Source: G039029935 sp039029935
GTDB lineage: Bacteria > Chloroflexota > Anaerolineae > Caldilineales > Caldilineaceae
Assembly (NCBI GenBank): GCA_039029935.1
Contig: JBCCFC010000001.1
Span: forward strand, 1-58,949
Length of the DNA: 58,949 nucleotides
Reading direction: 5' to 3'
Positions 10,189 to 16,495 of this stretch are shown piece after piece; the first letter of the stretch is position 1; the number at the start of each line of letters is the position of its first letter. The translations under genes were made by a program, and so were the position numbers. Below the pieces are notes generated by a model that saw only the letters and a program-made list of their open reading frames with translations, was not told the DNA's origin and did no database searches.

Positions 10189-11709
10189 CTACACGGGCAA
10201 CCCAAACCGTTCGTTGCACACAAGATTAGGCGACTGTGTAAGCACATCTCTCAGCACCGTGTGTACTTCCTCGGGTATCTCTGTCCAGTCTACATCCGTA
10301 TATCGTTGCCAAAGCTGTTCGGCGTCATCCTGTGTCAGGTTGACAAATTCTTGCAGAACAGGATAGTTTAGCCCTTTCTGCAAACAAATATACCCCGCCA
10401 CTTGACATTCTTCATGCGACGGCACACATTCCCATGCCACCTGCTTTGGATCAAGCAAGCTCTCCCAATGAACACGATTTTCTGGAATGGTAAATAGGCT
10501 TGTATTGGAGCCAACCACCACTTTGGCAAAGGACTCATCAAAATGCGCACACATCATCAAATAGCAGAAACAGCACTTTGGGCAATTGTTACACCAAGGC
10601 TTGCCATAGTTACAGGAATGGGTCGCCTGCATCTGTACTGGATACTGCGCCACAATGCTATAGATGGACATGTCATACAATCCACGTAACGTGCTAGAAA
10701 ATCCGTGAAACCATGTTAGGCCAGTGACCTCTGTGAAGACCTCTCTCGCCTTTTGCTGATAGTCAACGCTCTTGCACCATTGGTGGTTGATGGAGTCCCC
10801 TGCCCAATGCACCATCTCATTGTCGGCTGAACGCTCGATGTTAAACCAAACATCGGTATAGCCATGATAGAGAATCACAGGAAAATAGCCGATGTAGTTT
10901 GCTGTGTGTCCAACGGCAAAGTCGATCTTTGTGTGTTTGGCTTGCACCCCCATCTGATCAAAAACAGACTCTGGGCAGCTAAAGAAATTATCTTCCACCG
11001 TCACACGATGCGTCTCCGTCGTCGATGGTGCTGCTGCATCCTTGAGTCGTTGAAGCAGTTGCTGTTGCAAGGCCAAACTGTTGTTGCCGATGGGCAGATA
11101 GCCTTCATAGAGATCAAAATTGATGTCTGCGCCTGTCAGCAGCAACATCCCTGCCAGCGTATCTTTGCCACCGCCGTTGGTCAGGAGAACACGCTGTGGT
11201 TTGCCAGTGACTGTGCCAGCTTCAGGCTGTTTACCTGCAGATTGTGTACCGGACGATTCCGCTGAGACAATCAATTCCGGTAAGCTATCGGTCTCGTATT
11301 GTAGTTGATTCAGATAGCGCCACTCGCCCAACTGATGACGAAAACAGTAGGTCCATAGCTGTTGCACGGTCTCATTACAATGAAGACCCGGGCAAAGCAC
11401 AACCCGCTCCCCACCCAATGCCAGAAAGCGCATACACTCCCAGGCTACCAGCGCACCCAGCAGATGAGATTGAAATTGGGGATGCCTCTCAACATCGCAA
11501 CAACGCGCCCACAATGCCTGCCATGACGGGATGGAATGATAGATGACCTGTGAGAAAAAGGATACGCCTGCAATCTCAAGATCAATCTGAATCGTCGCAG
11601 GTCCGTCTGTGAGTGAGATACTGCGGACGTAGACATCAAATTGTGCGGATGGTTTTACAGGTGTCGTTGTTGAATTCATCTCTACTATCATCACATCAGT
11701 TTTGGACAT
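10189..11709 (-). CDS. MurL-like PP-loop ATPase with Cys cluster (putative ATP-dependent epimerase)
   Basis: A 506-aa soluble protein. The start is set at ATG 11709 because GAGGAAGAC lies directly before it; the frame extends 9 codons further upstream. After a ~175-residue N-terminal domain comes a PP-loop, TNGGGKDTL (~177-185), a variant of the SGGxDS nucleotide-binding loop of the AANH superfamily. A Cys cluster follows: a Cys at ~366, then WCNNCPKC (~372-379). The WCxxCPKC context is what I recall from MurL, the ATP-dependent UDP-MurNAc-L-Ala-L-Glu epimerase of Xanthomonas peptidoglycan synthesis, which adenylates the peptide carboxylate before epimerization. QueC is a more distant alternative. 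Nothing suggests a peptidoglycan role here. It lies between the JmjC oxygenase and the reducing PKS, and since no epimerization domain is in the window, a trans-acting epimerase for the product is plausible. Family placement is from memory of motifs, not a search. Confidence 0.7.
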   Translation of the reverse strand: MSKTDVMIVEMNSTTTPVKPSAQFDVYVRSISLTDGPATIQIDLEIAGVSFFSQVIYHSIPSWQALWARCCDVERHPQFQSHLLGALVAWECMRFLALGGERVVLCPGLHCNETVQQLWTYCFRHQLGEWRYLNQLQYETDSLPELIVSAESSGTQSAGKQPEAGTVTGKPQRVLLTNGGGKDTLAGMLLLTGADINFDLYEGYLPIGNNSLALQQQLLQRLKDAAAPSTTETHRVTVEDNFFSCPESVFDQMGVQAKHTKIDFAVGHTANYIGYFPVILYHGYTDVWFNIERSADNEMVHWAGDSINHQWCKSVDYQQKAREVFTEVTGLTWFHGFSSTLRGLYDMSIYSIVAQYPVQMQATHSCNYGKPWCNNCPKCCFCYLMMCAHFDESFAKVVVGSNTSLFTIPENRVHWESLLDPKQVAWECVPSHEECQVAGYICLQKGLNYPVLQEFVNLTQDDAEQLWQRYTDVDWTEIPEEVHTVLRDVLTQSPNLVCNERFGLPV

Positions 11710-11774
11710 GTCTTCCTCGTACAAAGCAGGACCCAAATAGTCTCTATAACCGTGTATCGGTCATGACCCAATTC

Positions 11775-12920
11775 TTAGGGTGCATCGCTTCTAAACGCGG
11801 CATTATCGTATGTGTCGCGGATATATTTATCGCGGATACGAAACTCCTGTTGCTGTTCCATGGCTTCCTTCTCAAATTCTTGGAAACCGGGCATCAAGCC
11901 TTGGGCTAGGCGGAGTATCGGTGTGGTATTGGGCGATTGGAAGTTGAGCCAACGCGTGGACACCGCAATGGTTGCCGATGAGATATTGGTGATGGCATGC
12001 CACCACCAAGGCGGTACGACCAAGACATCGCCCGGCTGCAATACGATGCTGTATACTGGTACGTGGCGGTATAACGGGAACTTGGCAATTTGCGCCCTTG
12101 CTGGCTTATTGTGATCGACTTTTGTCATGCCAGCCGACCCTGATGGATGCATCCGTCCATATATCCAAGGTGTCATTGTTGGGTGCGCCATGAACCACTG
12201 TTTTTCGCCATACACATTGAAGAAGAAATTCCACCCACTGGCATGATGCCAGCTTGTTCCCGTCTTTGCGCCCCCCATAAATAGCTGACAGCCAAAGAGG
12301 TTCGCCGGTGCTACATACTCCATAAATTGCTTTATGGGTAGCTGATCCTCAAGCTCTCGGTGTTCATTAAAGAAGTTTGCGACGTTATGAACATAATGCC
12401 CACGCTCCGTCCCGCTTTCAATATCCTCTACAACTTGGGCAATGGTTCCCTTTGCATCCTGAACTTTCCCTTTGGCAAGCGGTAACTCGTAATCGCCATA
12501 GTTTGTTTTGAAAAACGACGGTGTCCAAGTTTCGTCTGCCTGACTGCCTGTCGCACCACCCTTGACGACGATTGGCACAGGCTTCTTCAAGACGTAAGCA
12601 AGGGCCTCCTCCGCAAATTCAGAAGATACATAAGGGATTGCAAAGTCTGTTTCCGGCACACCAACTCTACCCAGTGCTTCAAGCTTCCGGAATAGTTCTG
12701 CATCAATGCCTGCAAGTTTTTCCTGTAATCCAAGAACAAGAAATGGATAATGGGCTTCAAGGGCTTTACAGGTATATTTAAAGGCAAAAGCTCCTTCCGT
12801 TGTGGCATCATCAAATCGCGGACCAGCAGTATCCATTTGTGTGAGGCGGGCATCTAATGCGTCGATGGTAGATAGCGTCGTTTCTGCCTGTGTCGTTCCT
12901 GCCTGTGTCGTTTCTGACAT
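11775..12920 (-). CDS. JmjC/cupin_8-type Fe(II)/2-oxoglutarate enzyme with HxA in place of HxD
   Basis: A 381-aa protein of the JmjC/cupin_8 fold (FIH-like). The core TSWHHASGWNFFFNVYGEK (residues 222-240) aligns without gaps to the FIH core that contains HYD: Thr222, His225, Asn231 and Lys240 match the 2-oxoglutarate and iron-site residues at identical spacing, and the distal His308 is in VVPPWWWHAI. The iron-binding Asp is replaced by Ala227 (codon GCC). In known 2OG/Fe halogenases (SyrB2 type) this same Asp-to-Ala/Gly change opens the site for chloride. A halogenase, or an oxygenase using a two-His site, is therefore possible; an inactive paralogue is the alternative. It could act on a carrier-bound residue or on a free amino acid. 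Its 3' end is 65 bp before the MurL-like gene. The ribosome binding site (AAGG, 8 nt) is weak. Confidence 0.85.
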   Translation of the reverse strand: MSETTQAGTTQAETTLSTIDALDARLTQMDTAGPRFDDATTEGAFAFKYTCKALEAHYPFLVLGLQEKLAGIDAELFRKLEALGRVGVPETDFAIPYVSSEFAEEALAYVLKKPVPIVVKGGATGSQADETWTPSFFKTNYGDYELPLAKGKVQDAKGTIAQVVEDIESGTERGHYVHNVANFFNEHRELEDQLPIKQFMEYVAPANLFGCQLFMGGAKTGTSWHHASGWNFFFNVYGEKQWFMAHPTMTPWIYGRMHPSGSAGMTKVDHNKPARAQIAKFPLYRHVPVYSIVLQPGDVLVVPPWWWHAITNISSATIAVSTRWLNFQSPNTTPILRLAQGLMPGFQEFEKEAMEQQQEFRIRDKYIRDTYDNAAFRSDAP

Positions 12921-12944
12921 TTTTAAGCCTTTCTATAGTGTTTC

Positions 12945-12973
12945 TTGATAAATTTACCTTGATAAATTTACCT
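12945..12973. repeat. Short tandem repeat between JmjC gene and ilvE
   Basis: The plus-strand string cttgataaatttac is present twice in tandem in the 56-bp gap. It is AT-rich and lies just after the ilvE stop codon on the transcribed strand. No function is evident. Confidence 0.8.
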
Positions 12974-12976
12974 GGT

Positions 12977-14050
12977 CTAAACCTCGATCTTCAGAGTCCA
13001 GCCATGCTTGTCTGGCACACGACCAAACTGGACATCCGTTAGAGCCTGTCGTAGGTGTTGCGTGACAGGGCCAATGTCCCCATGATTGAGGATGTATTCA
13101 TCACCTTTGTAGCCCAATTTGCCTACGGGCGCCACAACGGCTCCGGTGCCCGTGCCAAATGCCTCGGTAATCTTGCCCGCCCGAATGTCGGCCAGCATCT
13201 CGTGTACATCAAGCTCTGCCTCGGTGACGGTGTAACCGCATTCTGGGGCAAGCGTCATCACCGACTCTCGCGTGATGCCGGGCAGAATTGTGCCCGTCAG
13301 TGCAGGAGTCACAATCTCTTGACCGTTGTACACCACCGCAAAATTCATGGTGCCGACTTCCTCCACATAGCGGCGATGGATGGCATCAAGCCACAACACA
13401 TCCTCGAACCCCTCTTTTTGAACAGCCGCTGTCAGATGGAGTGCCGCAGGATAGTTGCAGGCTGCCTTGACATCACCCGTGCCACCAATCATTGCTCGTG
13501 GATACTCATCGGCGATATAGATCGGCATGGGCAACAACAAGTCTTCATGCGGCAGCAGTGGGCTTGTCATGACCGAATGGATGTAGGACTTGCTCACGGC
13601 AACCCCTAACACCATGTCTGTTGCAAACATGATGGGGCGGATATAGAGCGACGCATCTGGCACATCTGGAACCCAAATCTGATCCATCTGCACCAGTGTA
13701 ACAATCGCCTCCACATGGTCTTCGGCGGGGACCACAGGCATCATCATCCGTTCTGCCGAGCGATTAAACCGCTTTGCGTGATCCCAAGGGCGAAAGAGAT
13801 TGATATGCCCATCGGGGCGACGGAATGCCTTGCAGCCTTCAAAGATCGCCTGTCCATAGTGAAAGACTGTGCTTGCTGGATTCAATGCCAGCGGTTCATA
13901 AGCACCAATCGTGGCACTGTGCCATCCCTTGCCCGCTGTATAGTGTTGGGTAAATGAGCGGTCGCTAAACTTATCCCAAAATCCCCAGCCTTCAACTCTG
14001 GGGTCATGTGTCTGCGCTGATGTCAATGGTACGACTGTGATATCCATCAT
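12977..14050 (-). CDS. ilvE: Branched-chain amino acid aminotransferase (type II BCAT)
   Basis: A PLP fold-IV transaminase of 357 aa from ATG 14050. GGGAGGTGC immediately precedes this start, which beats a longer in-frame start inside the upstream gene. The PLP Lys lies in GGTGDVKAACNY (the K), and family motifs VEEVGTMN, LPGITRESV and EAFGTGTGA are all present, so the enzyme should be active. BCATs interconvert branched 2-oxo acids and amino acids with glutamate. Its start overlaps the stop of the methyltransferase upstream (TGATG), which implies translational coupling. In lipopeptide and mannopeptimycin pathways the pair 2-oxo acid methyltransferase plus IlvE makes beta-methyl amino acids (3-methyl-Glu, beta-methyl-Phe). 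The overlap argues for that role here rather than housekeeping. Confidence 0.93.
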   Translation of the reverse strand: MMDITVVPLTSAQTHDPRVEGWGFWDKFSDRSFTQHYTAGKGWHSATIGAYEPLALNPASTVFHYGQAIFEGCKAFRRPDGHINLFRPWDHAKRFNRSAERMMMPVVPAEDHVEAIVTLVQMDQIWVPDVPDASLYIRPIMFATDMVLGVAVSKSYIHSVMTSPLLPHEDLLLPMPIYIADEYPRAMIGGTGDVKAACNYPAALHLTAAVQKEGFEDVLWLDAIHRRYVEEVGTMNFAVVYNGQEIVTPALTGTILPGITRESVMTLAPECGYTVTEAELDVHEMLADIRAGKITEAFGTGTGAVVAPVGKLGYKGDEYILNHGDIGPVTQHLRQALTDVQFGRVPDKHGWTLKIEV

Positions 14051-15108
14051 GCACCTCCCTTTCGCAGCAGATAGCAGGGCAGCCACCCTGTCGAGTCGAT
14101 ACCCTCTTTGGCGACGATTTCTAATCTGGCCTCAACAAAGATTTCTTCCCAGAAACTAGACTGTTTTACTTCCTGATCGATAAACCCATGCAGCAAGTAG
14201 TAGTAGTTGTAAAAGGCCAGTGCATAGTCGTGATCGACAAAACCGGGGGCATCGCGCTGATCGTCAATCTCCATGACAATCAGGTTTAGACCGTCAAAGC
14301 GGTCCGTGAACTGCGTCAAAAAGCGTTTGACGCCATTGCGTCCATCCTCGGTGAGCAGATCATGCAGAACATAGCCTAAGATGAGCAGGTTTGGCTCAAT
14401 ATCGACGCCAGACTCTGCCCCTTCGTCCAGCAACTCATCGTTGGTGCTGTTGATGATCTGAATCCGGTCCTGCAATCCCTTTGCCGCAATTGCTTCACGC
14501 GCCGCCGCACAGCTCTCTGCGCTGGGGTCCACCCCATAGGCCAACTCAATTTCAGGCATGGCGTCACAAAGGTCAATCAAGTAGCCACCATTTCCACAGC
14601 TAATGTCCAGTAGCCGATAGCTATTGCCCGGCACATGGGTCATCAGACGACGCAGTACCGGCGGTGTATCATAGCGGGCGTTGTCGCTGCTGCCAATGCT
14701 GATCTTGGTCCAGTTGCGGCTCACCCAGCCCGAATCTTTTTGCAGCTTTTCGCCAATCTGGGCCAACGATTCCCCATAGCCACCGATAATAAAGGTGTAG
14801 ATGGAGTGGTGATGACGAAAGGCTTTACCCTTTGCGCTCAAGTCAAAATGATTGTCATTCTGCTCGATATAGCCTTCATTGCGCAGATATTTGAGAAACT
14901 CTGTGACCCGCTGTGCATCCATCCCCAACCGCTCACTGATTGCGACTGCCGTTGTGGGGCCATGTGTCAGCAAATCATCCAACATCCCTGAATCCGTCAG
15001 GTGATAGAGATTGGTTGCCAACGCATAAAAGCGAATCGGCTGAAACGCCTCAATCATCTCCGCTTCGGTTGGAATGTAGTCTGGTGCTGTTTTGTCTGTT
15101 ACGCTCAT
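14047..15108 (-). CDS. SAM methyltransferase with winged-helix N-domain (candidate 2-oxo acid C-methyltransferase)
   Basis: A 353-aa protein: an N-terminal winged-helix/dimerization domain (~20-110) and a class I Rossmann domain with SAM motif LLDISCGNGGYLI (~183-195) and acidic VDPSAES. The ATG at 15108 has GGGGGA 4-5 nt upstream. This two-domain layout is shared by small-molecule O-methyltransferases and by MppJ, the phenylpyruvate C-methyltransferase. It overlaps ilvE by 4 bp, favouring methylation of a 2-oxo acid that IlvE then transaminates to a beta-methyl amino acid building block. It is clearly paralogous to the next gene upstream: the PTExxMIxxxQPIR start and the FLKYLR segment are shared. 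Substrate unknown; O-methylation of the product is the alternative. Confidence 0.85.
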   Translation of the reverse strand: MSVTDKTAPDYIPTEAEMIEAFQPIRFYALATNLYHLTDSGMLDDLLTHGPTTAVAISERLGMDAQRVTEFLKYLRNEGYIEQNDNHFDLSAKGKAFRHHHSIYTFIIGGYGESLAQIGEKLQKDSGWVSRNWTKISIGSSDNARYDTPPVLRRLMTHVPGNSYRLLDISCGNGGYLIDLCDAMPEIELAYGVDPSAESCAAAREAIAAKGLQDRIQIINSTNDELLDEGAESGVDIEPNLLILGYVLHDLLTEDGRNGVKRFLTQFTDRFDGLNLIVMEIDDQRDAPGFVDHDYALAFYNYYYLLHGFIDQEVKQSSFWEEIFVEARLEIVAKEGIDSTGWLPCYLLRKGGA

Positions 15109-15288
15109 TGTTCCCCCGTTTTCGATGTGTCAGTATTCGGTAGGTCAGTGCGTCAGTATTCGGTATTCGGTGCATCAGTATTCGGTACACCAGTATTCAG
15201 TATGCTGGTTCTAAACTACCGACCGACCTACCGACCTACCGACCACCGACCTACCGACCTACCGACCACCGACCTACCGAATACCGAC
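15109..15288. repeat. Tandem and inverted repeat block before the methyltransferase gene
   Basis: The right half (~15216-15288) is built of cgacctac units, including a 23-nt unit (cgacctaccgacctaccgaccac... type) repeated twice. The left half (~15127-15205) is built of cagtattcggta-type units. The halves are partly complementary (gtattcggtaggtc against gacctaccgaatac), so the transcript could fold into a long imperfect hairpin ending near the ribosome binding site of the methyltransferase gene. No coding sequence is seen in it. Confidence 0.85.
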
Positions 15289-16326
15289 CTACGCCTTCCG
15301 TCGCATCAAATAAGCCGGAATCAAGTGTGTTGTATCCAGGTACTCCCTGGTTACAATCTCCAGATTACACTCATCAAAAATCTCTTCCCAGAAGGCGAGT
15401 GTCTCCAATTTCTGATTGGTGAAGGCATGGATCAAGTAATAGGGGTTATAAAATGCCTTGGCATAGGGATGTTGCATGACAGGTGAGTCCCACTGCATAT
15501 CGACTTCCATCAGGATGATGTGCAGTTTGGGGAAGCGGTCGATCAGTTCGCTGATAAACCGAACCACACTCTCTCTGCCCTCTTGCCCTAGAATCTCTTG
15601 AATCACATAACCCAAAATCAACAGATGCGGATCATAGTCAATGTCCGATTGAATAAATTCAGTCGAAGACATATTGACGATGCGTACACGATCTGACATG
15701 CCCTGCGCCTCGACCTCTGCAACAGCTTCATCACAGCTTTCTTTACCGGGATCAACCCCCATCGCCTCTCGAATCTCTGGCAGCATGTCCAAGACCGCAA
15801 GCAGAGCATGACCATTGCCACAGCCAACATCCAGCAGGCGGGTACATTCGCCGGGAATCTGCGAAATCAAGCGACGCAGAACGGGCGGTGTATCATAGCG
15901 TTGTGTCTCTTTGGAGCCAATGGCAACTTGGCGCAGGTTACGCGTTGCCCACCCCGAATCCTTCTTGAGCTTTTCGCCAACTTGCATAAAGGTTTCGGTA
16001 TAGCCACCCACAAAAAAGGTATAGTGCGAGCGGTCATAGCGCATCAACTTGGCCTGCTCGCTCAACCCATAGCGGTCGCCACTTTGCTCGATAATCTCCT
16101 CTGTGCGGAGATATTTGAGAAAGGCTTCCAGTTTATCCGCGTCAAAGTCAAAACGGTCAGCGAGGGCTGCAACGGTATCAGGACCATTCTCAATTAGGTC
16201 ATCGTATAGACCTGTCTCAAAGAGGTGATAGATATTGATCGTCAGCATGAAGGTGCGGATGGGTTGCAAACCGTCGATCATATCTTGTTCGGTTGGTATA
16301 TAACCAGCCATTGCTTTTGTTATCAT
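15289..16326 (-). CDS. SAM methyltransferase, paralogue of the adjacent one
   Basis: A 345-aa protein from ATG 16326 (AAGGA ~11 nt upstream); the longer frame to 16383 would read through an inverted-repeat element and is rejected. An N-terminal winged-helix domain is followed by a Rossmann domain with SAM motif LLDVGCGNGHALL and the acidic VDPGKES. The overall layout matches the neighbouring 353-aa methyltransferase, so the pair arose by duplication. The two may methylate different substrates, or one may act on the 2-oxo acid and the other on the product. It lies between the radical SAM gene and its paralogue; the gap upstream holds the structured repeat at 16354-16483, which would be in the 5' leader of this gene in the mRNA. 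Confidence 0.85.
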   Translation of the reverse strand: MITKAMAGYIPTEQDMIDGLQPIRTFMLTINIYHLFETGLYDDLIENGPDTVAALADRFDFDADKLEAFLKYLRTEEIIEQSGDRYGLSEQAKLMRYDRSHYTFFVGGYTETFMQVGEKLKKDSGWATRNLRQVAIGSKETQRYDTPPVLRRLISQIPGECTRLLDVGCGNGHALLAVLDMLPEIREAMGVDPGKESCDEAVAEVEAQGMSDRVRIVNMSSTEFIQSDIDYDPHLLILGYVIQEILGQEGRESVVRFISELIDRFPKLHIILMEVDMQWDSPVMQHPYAKAFYNPYYLIHAFTNQKLETLAFWEEIFDECNLEIVTREYLDTTHLIPAYLMRRKA

Positions 16327-16353
16327 GTTCTGTTTATCCTTGTCTGTTTTCGG

Positions 16354-16483
16354 CGAATCGACAAAATAAAATACCCATTGCATCGCGGAGTGAGCACTCT
16401 CTAGTGCGGGTTATACCCGATAAGTCCGGCATTAGAGAATGCCTAAGTCCGCGAGTCTGTAGGTATTTTATTTTGTCGATTCG
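16354..16483. repeat. Structured repeat element, copy 1 (22-bp terminal inverted repeats, three inner hairpins)
   Basis: Perfect 22-bp inverted repeats lie at 16354-16375 and 16462-16483. Inside, a 7-bp stem (tcgcgga 16383-16389 with tccgcga 16448-16454) encloses three hairpins: gcact-ctct-agtgc (16394-16407), gggt-tat-accc (16408-16418) and ggcatt-agag-aatgcc (16428-16443). The loops ctct and agag are complementary. A second copy is at 52355. It could be a MITE/REP-like mobile repeat or an mRNA structure between the radical SAM and methyltransferase genes. No target-site duplication is obvious. Confidence 0.9.
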
Positions 16484-16495
16484 TCTTAGTCTTAC

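Noticed and set aside
11775..12920. A frame or reading error creating the HxA motif in the JmjC protein
   Set aside because: The codons CAT CAT GCC AGT GGG read cleanly and the flanking residues align at exact spacing to FIH-type enzymes, so the Ala looks genuine.
15109..15288. CRISPR or iteron-type origin
   Set aside because: No unique spacers, no cas or rep genes nearby, and the units are short irregular tandem repeats.
16327..16383. Longer methyltransferase start at 16383
   Set aside because: It would translate through the inverted repeat arm; ATG 16326 with AAGGA upstream matches the paralogue's length.
16383..16454. Cloverleaf-like fold (7-bp closing stem with three arms) taken as a tRNA
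   Set aside because: Loops are only 3-4 nt, there is no T-loop consensus and no 7-nt anticodon loop; the second copy does not fit a tRNA either.
16354..16483. Integron attC site
   Set aside because: No GTTRRRY/RYYYAAC core sites or integrase are present and the neighbouring genes are operonic rather than cassettes.
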